A stretch of DNA of 22,267 bases from an uncultured Clostridia bacterium. Its GTDB lineage: Bacteria; Bacillota; Clostridia; TANB77; CAG-508. Of the stretch, positions 14,852 to 22,267 are shown piece by piece. The notes beneath the pieces were generated by a model that worked only from the letters and a program-made list of their open reading frames with translations, was not told the origin of the DNA and made no database searches. The position numbers and the translations under genes are program-made. The stretch lies in assembly GCA_944388635.1 (NCBI GenBank), contig CALXJN010000053.1, forward strand, positions 1 through 22,267. The letters run 5' to 3'. The first letter of the stretch is position 1. The number at the start of each line of letters is the position of its first letter.

Positions 14852-16252
14852 TTAAGTTGTTAAAGTTCCGTTTGGTGTGTTTACTATCATAAGAATATCT
14901 TCTTCTTTTCCGTTTTCTGCATTTATATATATCAAAAATTCGTTATCATATGCCTTTCCTGTAAATTCCCAGCATAATATTTCTGTGTTGTATTCTGTTG
15001 GAATTATTGCTAATTTTTGACTTTCTATTTCAATTCTTGTGTTTAGCTTTTCTTTTGCTTGTTCTGCTGAGATAATATTTTTATTAATTTCTCTTTCTGT
15101 ATGGCAATTTAAATATCCTGCCGCTTCCATTCCAAGTACTTCTCCGTTATCTAGTGCTATTTTTACTTTTATAAGATCTGAATATACTGTTACATCATCT
15201 TGTTTATAAGCATAATTTATAACTACTGTTCCTTCTTGTTTTAGATAATATGTCTCTTGCATTGAACTATATCCTTTTTCGTTTAGGAAATTTTTTCCTA
15301 TTTCTATTGCTTGTTCTGGTGTTATTTTTTCTTCTGTTACTTCTCTATAAAAATTCATATATACAATATGTCCACCTTTTTTGGAAATAGAAATGCTTTT
15401 TGTATTATTGTCTACATTTACTATAAAATTGTATGAAGCTATATTTCCATTTTCTGCTAAACCATTACTTGATATATTTTCGTCAGATACTCCTAAGAAT
15501 TGCTTTACCACTTCTTTTGCTGCATTTTCATCTATATCTTCTCCTGTTAACCCTCTTCTTTCCGGATTTGTCATGTGTTCTGAAAATGCTCCGTCATAGA
15601 TAAGCCCTGTATAATCATCAAATGTAGATTCTATATTTCCAAAGCTATCTAATGACATATTACTTACTTGTTGTGCAAAAGCTTTTTCACCTTCTCTTGT
15701 AAGTTCTCCCCAGCTTATTGTTCCGTCATTTATTTCATTTGCTAATTGATTTAATGTGTTTTTTAGCCCTACTGAATATTCATGCAAACTTTCTAAGTTG
15801 TTTAATTCTTCGTCTGTCAAATCTTCTCCTGCTATTGTTTTCATTGATAGTGTATAGCTGTAGTCACTAACTTGGTTTAAAAATTTCTGTGCATTTGATA
15901 AGCCTTCATTGTTTATTGGCATTTGTGACAAACATACTTCTGCTAAATTTGATTTACTCCAGACATTTGCAAGTGTTTTTGCTCCATGTTCTGCTGTTGA
16001 TGTAATTGTAGATTTTGCAAGATATGTTTCTACTTGTTCCATATAATCTATTAGTTCGTAAAATGACATATTATATTCGTTTTCTGATGCGATTTTGTAT
16101 TCTCTTTCTTTTTGATAAGTATAAATTCCAAGAGCTATAACTATTCCAAGAAGTGCAACTATTACCATGACTATTGTAAACATATGCCTATCTTTTAGCC
16201 TATTTTTCCAGTCAACTAGTTTTGTTTTAATACTTCCCACTTTTAATATCAT
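14852..16252 (-). CDS. ypeB: Germination protein YpeB
   Basis: YpeB is needed for assembly and function of the cortex-lytic enzyme SleB in spores. The 466-residue protein has one N-terminal membrane segment (about 24-44, MFTIVMVIVALLGIVIALGIY), a coiled YpeB N-terminal region and C-terminal PepSY-type repeats (ITPEQAIEIGKNFLNEKGY; ISAEQAKEKLN). ATG 16252 abuts its Shine-Dalgarno AAAGG, so the GTG four codons later is an alternative start. No sleB is next to it, unlike the common sleB-ypeB pair. All CGG strings in the gene are out of frame. Confidence 0.95.
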   Translation of the reverse strand: MILKVGSIKTKLVDWKNRLKDRHMFTIVMVIVALLGIVIALGIYTYQKEREYKIASENEYNMSFYELIDYMEQVETYLAKSTITSTAEHGAKTLANVWSKSNLAEVCLSQMPINNEGLSNAQKFLNQVSDYSYTLSMKTIAGEDLTDEELNNLESLHEYSVGLKNTLNQLANEINDGTISWGELTREGEKAFAQQVSNMSLDSFGNIESTFDDYTGLIYDGAFSEHMTNPERRGLTGEDIDENAAKEVVKQFLGVSDENISSNGLAENGNIASYNFIVNVDNNTKSISISKKGGHIVYMNFYREVTEEKITPEQAIEIGKNFLNEKGYSSMQETYYLKQEGTVVINYAYKQDDVTVYSDLIKVKIALDNGEVLGMEAAGYLNCHTEREINKNIISAEQAKEKLNTRIEIESQKLAIIPTEYNTEILCWEFTGKAYDNEFLIYINAENGKEEDILMIVNTPNGTLTT

Positions 16253-16336
16253 CCTTTCTCTTATATTTTTTGATATTTATAGTTTGTATAGTTTTGGGAA
16301 ATTTATACATATTTTTTGAGCTTGCAGTTTAGAACG

Positions 16337-16413
16337 AATTTGCCATTTGGGACGGTTCTGATTCGCAAGTTTTGAAAAAACTTGCGAATCAGAACCGTCC
16401 CAAATGGCAAATT
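16337..16413. repeat. Long perfect hairpin 2 (37-bp stem, 3-nt loop)
   Basis: Arms 16337-16373 and 16377-16413 are perfect reverse complements around GAA. The stem contains GGGACGGTTCTGATTCGC, a palindrome type I associate with REP-like repeats in Firmicutes. It sits just after the glycosyltransferase stop, but no T-run follows on either strand, so it is not a standard terminator. Confidence 0.82.
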
Positions 16414-16421
16414 GCTTCAAA

Positions 16422-17547
16422 TTATTTTTTTAAAATTATTTCATATATATTTTTTGCTGAATTTGGTTTTCCAAATTTTTGAACATTTTCTTTTATTTGT
16501 TTTAATTTTTTGTCATCATTTATTATACTTTCTATTTTTTCTTTTATATTGTCATTCTTTTTTATTGTTATTGCCAAATTATTTTTTTCTAAAAATTCTG
16601 CATTTTGTTCTTCTTGCCCTGGTATTGGATTTATTGCAACTATTGGCACTCCCATAGCTAAGCTTTCTGAACTTGTTATTCCTCCGTGGCTTTGTTATAA
16701 CTAAATCGGATATACTCATAAGTTCTGCTACTTTTTCTGTAAATTCTATTACTTTTATTTTTTCTTGTGCCTTATTTTCTTCTACTATTTCTTTAAAATG
16801 GCTAAGTATTTTTTTATTTTTCCCTGAAATTGCAATTACTTGAATATTATCAATGTCTTTTGCAAGTATTTTTAAATATTCATAGACGTTTTTTTGAGCA
16901 AGCCCGTATTTTCCTCCTGCGAAAAATAATATTGTTTTTACTCCTTCTTTTAAATTAAATTCTTTTAGTATTTCTTCTTTATTATATTTTTTTGAAAATT
17001 TTTGGGATATTGGTATTCCTGTTACAAATATTTTTTCTTTTTTTATTCCGTGTTTGATTAGTTCTTCTTTCATGTGTTCATTTGCTATAAAGAAGTAGTC
17101 TATGTATTCATGTTTTACAAGCCATTGTTCATGTATTTCAAAATCCGTAAGTACATTTGCTATTTTTATATCTATTTTTTTGTGTTTTTTTAAAAATGCA
17201 CACATTTGAGTTGCAAATGGGTGTGTTGATATTATTATGTCCGGATGTTTTTCTCTTATAATTCCATTTAACTTTAATGCAAATAGTCTATTGGAATTTT
17301 TTGTTACTCCAGACATTATACCTTTATTTGAACGCATATAAATTTTTCCCCATACCCATGGTGCTTTTTTTGCCATGCCTGAATATGCTCTTGTTGTTAG
17401 TTTATTTATGCTTTTGTTTATGTATTCCATGCAGTCTATCATTTCTACTTCTGCTTTTTTATTTTCGTTTATTATTGCTTCTTTTATTGCATTTGCTGCA
17501 CTTAAATGTCCGCCTCCATATGTTGCATAAAAAATTAATATTTTCAT
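16422..17547 (-). CDS. Diacylglycerol glycosyltransferase (MGDG synthase/UgtP-like, GT28), one CGGA +1 site
   Basis: The N-terminus MKILIFYATYGGGHLSAANAI is the MGDG synthase motif with the glycine loop, followed by THPFATQMCAF and VLTDFEIHEQW; the C-terminal half is GT28-like (FFAGGKYGLAQ). The enzyme would transfer sugar from a UDP donor to diacylglycerol or a glycolipid at the membrane. The donor-binding motif is broken in the zero frame: TKP is followed by CGG at 16686. Reading CGGA as Gly288 restores TKPGGITSSESLAMGVPIV, the strongly conserved PGG-T-SE motif. The span of 1126 nt is 1 modulo 3; product 374 aa. ATG 17547 is preferred over TTG 17577 because the motif starts there. Confidence 0.93.
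16683..16686 (-). other. +1 decoding site CGGA, glycosyltransferase Gly288
   Basis: CCA CGG AGG; read as CCA-CGGA-GGA it restores the TKPGG donor-binding motif. Confidence 0.96.
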
Positions 17548-17574
17548 CCTTAATCTATTTCCTTTCCTTCTCTG

Positions 17575-17612
17575 CAAAAAAGCAAGATACCTAATTAAAG
17601 TATCCTGCTTAA
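17575..17612 (-). terminator. Intrinsic terminator after the M23 peptidase gene
   Basis: On the minus strand AAGCAGGATAC (17610-17600) pairs with GTATCTTGCTT (17590-17580) with one G-U, then a T-run. It separates the peptidase gene from the glycosyltransferase. Confidence 0.88.
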
Positions 17613-17615
17613 ATT

Positions 17616-18581
17616 TTATAGATAATTTTCTGGGTTATATGCTACATCGTTTACCCTAACTTCAAAGTGTAAATGTGAGCCAAATGATCTTCCAGTATTT
17701 CCAACTTTTGCAATTACTTGTCCTTGTGATACTGATGCTCCTACTTTTGTAAGTATTGAACTACAATGTGCATAATATGTTTGTACACCGTTTCCGTGTG
17801 AAATGATTACTAAATATCCAAATCCTCCACTATTCCAGCCTGCATATGTTACTGTTCCTGAAGCAGCGGCCTTTATTGATGTACCTGTTGGTGCTCCAAA
17901 ATCTGTTCCTTTGTGGTTGCTTCCCCATCTTGAGCCAAATCTTGATGTAATTGTCGCTGATACTGGTTTTATAAGTTTTATTCCTATATCTTTATATCCG
18001 CTTCCTAGTTTTGCAACTTTTACTCCAGAGCTTTTTGGTACTACAACTTTCTTTTCTTTATATAGGCTTGATATTGCTGTGTCTACATCTGTCAAGTCAT
18101 GTTTTTCTGATACATATTTTTCTACTATTGATAGGCTATCAACATTATCACTATTTTTTTCTTTTAATCCATTTACTACTTTTTCTGCTTCTTCAAATGT
18201 GCTTACATATAGCTTTTCTTCATTGTCTAATGATAGTGCATAATATTTATAATATGCTTTTCCACCTGATACTACTTTTTGAAATATTTCTTCATCATTT
18301 GTTTCTATTCCTCTTTTTAAGAAACAAAGTTTATATTCAGGCATATTATCTATCTGCACAAATGCTATATTACCGCTTCCGTCGCCTGTTTCTATATATT
18401 CTAATATTCTTGATTGAAGTTCTGCTTTATCTTTACTATACCCAAGCATTTCTCCATTTAAAGATACACTATATATTGGCTTATATATGCACATTACTAT
18501 TGTTAATACTATAATACAACTAACTATAAACAAAGCAAGAATTTTTATACTTGTCCTTAATCCAATTATAAATTTTCTCAT
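17616..18581 (-). CDS. Membrane-anchored M23 family metallopeptidase
   Basis: A 321-residue protein with an N-terminal membrane segment (about 12-33, ILALFIVSCIIVLTIVMCIY), a middle region of about 160 residues without a clear domain, and a C-terminal LytM/M23 domain with both zinc motifs intact: HKGTDF and HLHFEV, plus TYYAHCSSI. It should cleave peptide cross-links in peptidoglycan, or act in sporulation like SpoIIQ relatives; the choice is open. A typical AAAGGAG lies 14 nt upstream of the ATG, rather far. CGG strings (CAC GGA, AGC GGA, GAC GGA) are all out of frame. Confidence 0.93.
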   Translation of the reverse strand: MRKFIIGLRTSIKILALFIVSCIIVLTIVMCIYKPIYSVSLNGEMLGYSKDKAELQSRILEYIETGDGSGNIAFVQIDNMPEYKLCFLKRGIETNDEEIFQKVVSGGKAYYKYYALSLDNEEKLYVSTFEEAEKVVNGLKEKNSDNVDSLSIVEKYVSEKHDLTDVDTAISSLYKEKKVVVPKSSGVKVAKLGSGYKDIGIKLIKPVSATITSRFGSRWGSNHKGTDFGAPTGTSIKAAASGTVTYAGWNSGGFGYLVIISHGNGVQTYYAHCSSILTKVGASVSQGQVIAKVGNTGRSFGSHLHFEVRVNDVAYNPENYL

Positions 18582-18716
18582 TATTATCTTTAGCTCTCCT
18601 TTATAATATTCGTTATCTTCTACGGATAATATGTTTTCAGCTTACTATTAGATTTTACATTAATTAGGATAATTATTCAATTTTTGTATGTTCCAAATTC
18701 TTCCTATTTCCTTTTA

Positions 18717-18756
18717 TTTGCTTTGATTTGCTCTTGTTTACTTTGATTTTCTCTTG
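18717..18756. repeat. Two tandem 20-bp repeats downstream of recR
   Basis: Units 18717-18736 (TTTGCTTTGATTTGCTCTTG) and 18737-18756 differ at two positions. They lie just outside the recR stop in otherwise featureless AT-rich sequence. Confidence 0.7.
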
Positions 18757-18759
18757 TTT

Positions 18760-19365
18760 TTAAAACTCGTGTCTTCCTTCTAGTGCTTTTGTTAGTGTTA
18801 TTTCATCTGTATATTCTAGATCTCCGCCTACTGGTATTCCATGTGCTATTCTTGTGACTTTTACTCCTAGTGGTTTTAAAATTTTTGATATATACATTGC
18901 TGTTGCTTCTCCTTCTACCCTAGGGTTTGTCGCAACTATGATTTCTTTTATTTCTTTGTTATCTTGTATCCTTTGTAATAGTTCTTTTATTTTTATTTCA
19001 TCTGGTCCTATCCCATTCATTGGCGATATAGAGCCATGCAAGACATGGTAAACGCCTTTAAATTCATGTGTTCTTTCCATTGCGATCACATCTTTTACAT
19101 CTTCTACAACACATATTATTGTCTTGTCTCTCTTAGGGCTTGCGCATATTGGGCATGGATCTGTGTCTGATATATTAAAACATTGTGAGCAATATTTTAA
19201 ATTTGTTTTTGCGTTTTTTATTGCTTCTATAAATTCTGTTACTTCTTCTTGGCTCGCATCTAATATATGAAAAGCAAGTCGTATTGCTGTTTTATGTCCA
19301 ATACTTGGTAGTTTTTCGAAGCCTTCTATTAATTTTTCAATTGATGGAGAGTAGTATGATGACAT
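18760..19365 (-). CDS. recR: Recombination mediator RecR
   Basis: RecR works with RecF/RecO to load RecA at gaps. The 201-residue protein has the helix-hairpin-helix start (EGFEKLPSIGHKTAIRLAFH), a zinc finger (CSQCFNISDTDPCPIC), a Toprim core (ICVVEDVKDVIAMERT, VEGEATAMYI) and the Walker-B-like end GGDLEYTDEITLTKALEGR. It is in the usual dnaX-ybaB-recR order, 36 nt after ybaB. Confidence 0.98.
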   Translation of the reverse strand: MSSYYSPSIEKLIEGFEKLPSIGHKTAIRLAFHILDASQEEVTEFIEAIKNAKTNLKYCSQCFNISDTDPCPICASPKRDKTIICVVEDVKDVIAMERTHEFKGVYHVLHGSISPMNGIGPDEIKIKELLQRIQDNKEIKEIIVATNPRVEGEATAMYISKILKPLGVKVTRIAHGIPVGGDLEYTDEITLTKALEGRHEF

Positions 19366-19401
19366 TTATCCTTTTATCCTTTCATTAAAATTGGAATTTT
19401 T

Positions 19402-19743
19402 TTACATTAGTCCTGGTATATTATATTTACCTAAGCTTGCACTTTGTGCAATATCAACTTTTTTTAATGCTTCATTTACACATGTTAGTATTAAATCTTC
19501 TAGCATTTCTACGTCTTCTGGATCTACTACGTCTTTTTGGATTTTTATTTCTTTTATTTCTTTTGCTCCACTTACCTTTACGCTTACTGCTCCTCCACCT
19601 GCTGTTGCATCAAATTCTCTTGCTGTTAATTCCTCTTGTGATTTTTCCATGTCTGCTTGCATTTTTTTTGCTTCTTTCATTAGTTTGTTAATATTCATTC
19701 CTCCAAAACTTGCTCCTCCTGGGAATCCTCCTCTTTTTGACAT
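19402..19743 (-). CDS. YbaB/EbfC family nucleoid-associated protein
   Basis: A 113-residue YbaB/EbfC protein (MNINKLMKEAKKMQADMEKSQEEL, then TAGGGAVSVKVSGAKEIKEI), a dimeric DNA-binding protein. It begins with a Gly-rich stretch MSKRGGFPGGASFGG common in Firmicutes homologues. It starts 13 nt after the dnaX stop. Confidence 0.96.
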   Translation of the reverse strand: MSKRGGFPGGASFGGMNINKLMKEAKKMQADMEKSQEELTAREFDATAGGGAVSVKVSGAKEIKEIKIQKDVVDPEDVEMLEDLILTCVNEALKKVDIAQSASLGKYNIPGLM

Positions 19744-19756
19744 TGTATTTTCCTCC

Positions 19757-21419
19757 TTATTCTTCTATAAAATTTATCGGTATATCTAGTGTTTCTAAGA
19801 TATCCTCTTCTTTTTTTTCTTCTTCTTGCTTAATTACATTTTCTTTTGCAGGTGTTACAGTTTGTTTCTCTCCTGCCGCATCTTCTAATTTCACTTGCAT
19901 TGGTTTTCCACATACAATTGAAATTTCTTTTGTTAAAACACTCATATTTTCTGGTCTTTGTAATAACTCTTTTCTAAATGAATTTAAGCCACTATGAAAT
20001 CTTATTCCTACTGTCATATCGTTTTCTTCCACTGCTTCTGTATTTACTAAATTGGCATATAGTATGACTTTTCCTTGTTTTTTTAGGTCTGTTAACACAT
20101 TTGGCCAATTTGTGATTATATTTCCTTTTACTAATTTTTCTTGTGGTTCTACTTTTATTTTAGCTTCTTCTTGTTTTATTTCTATTTTCTTTTCTTCTTT
20201 CTTTGGTTCTGTATATGTATTATTTTTTTGCATTTCATATCTTGGTCTTTCTACTTTACTTATTGTTTGTTCTTTAACTACTCCTCTTTCTAGAATTGTT
20301 TTTTCTAATCTTTCAATTCTTTCTTCTAGCCCTTTTATATCTTCTTTCATACAGAGTTTTATTATTTCTGTTTCAAATATTATTGTTTTTTGCGTAGACC
20401 ATTTCATTTTATTGTCAAGTTCTGATAATTTATATATTATATTTATTAGTTCTTCTTTTGAAACTTTTTCTGCTGTTTTTTCTATTTGCTTTATTTCATC
20501 TTCGCTATATATGTCAGCTATTTTACTTACTTTGTACATTAGTATATCTTTTGTGTGTTTTATCATTTCCCACAAAAAGTTGCCTAAGTCTTTTCCTTCG
20601 TTTAAGACATCATTCATTGCTTTTATTGATGCTTCTATATCTTTATCTATAATTCCTTTTATAATGTTATGTACATATACAAATTTAGGTATTCCGACTA
20701 AGTCTTTTACTTTGTTTTCGTCAATATTTGTTTCTCCGTCTTGCAAACATCTTTCAAGTATACTTAATGCATCTCTTGCTGCTCCTTCTGAAAGTGTTGC
20801 GATTAGATTTAATGCTGGTTCTGTTACTTGTATATTACTTTCTTTACAAATTACTTCCATTCTTTTTATTAAATCTTCATTTGAGATTTTTTTGAAATCG
20901 AATCTTTGACATCTTGAAAGTATTGTTGCTAGTAGTTTTTGAGGTTCTGTTGTTGCTAAAATAAATTTTACATGTTCTGGTGGTTCTTCTAGTGTTTTTA
21001 GCAATGCGTTAAATGCTCCTGTTGAAAGCATATGAACCTCGTCTATTATATATACTCTATATTTTGCAAGTGTTGGTAAGAAATTTATTTTTTCTTTTAT
21101 ATTTCTTATATCTTCTACACTATTATTTGAAGCTGCATCCATTTCTACTATGTCTGTTAATGTTCCGCTCTAAGTTTGCTTTGCATATTTCGCATTCGTT
21201 ACATGGCTCTCCGTCTTTTGGATTTAAGCAGTTTATTGCTCTTGCAAATATTTTTGCTGTTGATGTTTTTCCTGTTCCTCTGCCTCCTGTTAGAAGATAC
21301 GCATGTCCTATCCTTCCTGTTTTTATTTGATTTTTGAGAGTTTGTATTACATGGTCTTGTCCAACTACTTCGCTGAATGTTTTTGGTCTAAACTTTCTAT
21401 ATAGTGCTGTGTATGCCAT
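19757..21419 (-). CDS. dnaX: DNA polymerase III subunit gamma/tau (DnaX), read through one CGGA +1 site
   Basis: DnaX is the essential clamp-loader ATPase. Visible are MAYTALYRKFRPKTFSEVVGQ, Walker A GGRGTGKTS (45-53), the zinc cysteines at 64, 73, 76 and 79, Walker B with DEVHML, the arginine-finger region ILSRCQRFDF, and a tau-type C-terminal extension. After CKANLE the zero frame meets CGG at 21167 and stops within about 15 codons. Reading CGGA as Gly85 gives GTLTDIVEMDAASNNSVEDI, the conserved DnaX continuation. The span of 1663 nt is 1 modulo 3; product 553 aa. A loss-of-function break in this gene would be lethal, so the shift must be efficient. A GGGAGG Shine-Dalgarno precedes ATG 21419. 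Confidence 0.95.
21164..21167 (-). other. +1 decoding site CGGA, dnaX Gly85
   Basis: GAG CGG AAC; read as GAG-CGGA-ACA it restores the DnaX core after the zinc module. Confidence 0.96.
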
Positions 21420-21440
21420 TTTTTAACTTCCTCCCTTAAT

Positions 21441-21571
21441 ATTAAATCTAACTTTTCCGTGGAAAGTAACTTCCACATAAAAGGTTCTACTTATCGCTGC
21501 TTCCTTCCGGACCTGACGAGATTCGTAAATTTTTATTGAAAATTACTCTCCACGCAAAAGTTAGATTTAAT
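21441..21571 (-). ncRNA. ffs: Signal recognition particle RNA (small bacterial type)
   Basis: On the minus strand 21517-21496 read GTCAGGTCCGGAAGGAAGCAGC, the universal SRP RNA domain IV with the GGAA tetraloop and asymmetric loop. The flanks (21441-21463 and 21549-21571) are long inverted repeats that close the rod-shaped molecule. Its position just upstream of dnaX is the usual one in Firmicutes. It binds Ffh for co-translational membrane targeting. Ends are estimated from the outer stem. Confidence 0.93.
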
Positions 21572-21591
21572 TTTCTGTATTTTGTTTTTAT

Positions 21592-21620
21592 ATTATATAA
21601 TGTTTTTTTTATTTTTACAA
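21592..21620 (-). promoter_or_regulatory. Sigma-A promoter of SRP RNA (and possibly dnaX)
   Basis: Minus-strand TTGTAA (21620-21615), 17-nt A-rich spacer, TATAAT (21597-21592). Start predicted about 10-15 nt before the outer SRP RNA stem. Confidence 0.8.
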
Positions 21621-21627
21621 GATTTTT

Positions 21628-22267
21628 TTAATTTCTTTTGAAAATCACATCTGTAAAGTCTGTTTTTTCATAGTTAGATGTGCCTTGTGTTATTATATTT
21701 CCTGTTGGTAAATCTAATGTTATTGTTCCTGTAAATTTTGTTTCATCTATTAGTTCTATTGTTATATCAAATGATACATTGCATTTTATGTCTTCATAGC
21801 TTATTTTGTTTTTTGCGAGTATTGTGCCGTCATGTACTATCTCTTGGTCTTCTGATGAATATGTTCCGAAGGTCTTCTATTGTATATCTTAACGCTATTA
21901 CTCCTCCTTGGTTGGCAATTTTTAAGTTTTTCATATTTGTTTCTTCTTCTCCTGCATATACTAAGCTGTCTGTTATAATATATTCATCTGAATATTCATA
22001 TGTTTTTTCTTCATTAGCACTTGGCTTATATACTGTAATTTTCCCTTTTGCTGGATTAGTGTTTATCACAAAATTGTCTATTATTATATTCTTTATTATT
22101 TCTGTTTTTTTATAGTTTTTATTTCTTGCTATATGTATATATATGTCATTATTTTGCACTAAATTAAAGTTCCAAGTGTTTTCTCCTTCTGTGTCTACCC
22201 CTTCTGCTGTGCTGACAACTACCATTTGTGATAATTCAAATGGCATATTGTTTTCTCCTTCTACTTC
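21628..22267 (-). CDS. Hypothetical protein, possibly 5'-truncated by the window edge, one CGGA +1 site
   Basis: I do not recognise this protein. The frame is open to the right edge; ATG 22246 has an AAGGAG about 8 nt upstream and may be the real start (205 aa), or the gene may begin outside. It is rich in beta-type segments, with FELSQMVVVSTAEG near the start and no cysteine cluster. At 21868-21865 CGGA (residue 127 from ATG 22246) must be read as Gly to pass from RYTIEDL into GTYSSEDQEIVHDGTIL, after which the frame stays open for a further ~78 residues to TAA 21628-21630. From 22246 the span is 619 nt, 1 modulo 3. Confidence 0.75.
21865..21868 (-). other. +1 decoding site CGGA, last gene, residue 127 from ATG 22246
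   Basis: CTT CGG AAC; read as CTT-CGGA-ACA the frame stays open for about 78 more residues. Confidence 0.85.

Noticed and set aside
16337..16413. Hairpin 2 as terminator of the glycosyltransferase
   Set aside because: No T-run follows on the minus strand and the 37-bp perfect stem is far longer than a terminator needs.
19757..20300. Known E. coli-type dnaX slippery site (A AAA AAG) producing gamma
   Set aside because: I saw no such heptamer with a stem-loop in the C-terminal part; the only shift needed is the CGGA at residue 85.
801..21868. Reading the broken genes as pseudogenes or sequencing errors
   Set aside because: All breaks share one motif in one codon phase, nothing else is damaged, and several genes (dnaX, rimP) are essential or nearly so.
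801..21868. Simple reassignment of CGG to another amino acid (as known in some lineages)
   Set aside because: A triplet reassignment would not change the frame; here the frame must move by one base at each site.
801..21868. -2 frameshift after CGG read as Arg
   Set aside because: It would insert an extra residue before Gly; the motifs PGG, AARAG, GHDG and LKG fit without it.
1..22267. tRNA genes (especially an unusual glycine tRNA) or a CRISPR array in this window
   Set aside because: No cloverleaf-like sequence with GGTTCGAATC-type T-arm and no regularly spaced repeats were seen by eye.

Overview
The window comes from a low-GC (roughly 30% by eye), endospore-forming Firmicute of the Clostridia type. 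The evidence is the truB/nrnA/rbfA/infB/ylxQ/ylxR/nusA/rimP order, SRP RNA-dnaX-ybaB-recR, spoVACDE, an alpha/beta SASP, YpeB, YabG, YunB, a SipL-like protein and Veg. I cannot name the species.

Layout. 1-7264 (minus): a translation/transcription operon read from a perfect sigma-A promoter at 7236-7264 through rimP, nusA, ylxR, ylxQ, infB, a 51-aa ORF, rbfA, nrnA and truB (truB is cut by the window edge). 7502-7720 (plus): a small XRE regulator. 7747-11625 (minus): yunB and a sipL-like gene, then veg with its own promoter and terminator, a 145-bp inverted-repeat element, and yabG with a sigma-K-like promoter. 11814-13964 (plus): dodecin and spoVAC-spoVAD-spoVAE. 14063-14338 (plus): an orphan ORF with foreign composition and a strong terminator. 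14493-18581 (mostly minus): a SASP gene, ypeB, a glycolipid glycosyltransferase and an M23 peptidase, with two very long perfect hairpins. 18760-21620 (minus): recR, ybaB, dnaX and SRP RNA with a promoter. The last gene (21628 to the right edge, minus) is unrecognised.

Main discovery. Ten genes look frameshifted in a normal reading, and every break is the same. An in-frame CGG codon is followed by A (15 times) or T (once), and the reading frame continues only if the ribosome advances one extra base, so that CGGA/CGGT yields a single glycine. There are 16 such sites: nrnA 1, ylxQ 2, rimP 2, yunB 2, sipL-like 1, veg 1, yabG 4, glycosyltransferase 1, dnaX 1 and the last gene 1. In each of these genes the total length modulo 3 equals its number of CGG sites. 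The restored glycines fall in family motifs (for example PGG in the glycosyltransferase, AARAG in YlxQ, GHDG in YabG). I found no in-frame CGG read as arginine in any recognisable gene, while CGG strings spanning two codons (GAC GGA, AAC GGA and so on) are common and harmless. Sequencing error would not respect codon phase, so the natural reading is programmed +1 decoding of CGG, for example by a four-base-reading tRNA-Gly or by frameshifting at an unassigned CGG codon. The only CGG in the zero frame of a plausible ORF lies in the foreign-looking gene at 14063-14338. This suggests the system could also block expression of acquired genes.

No tRNA, CRISPR array or recognisable transposase gene was seen in the window.
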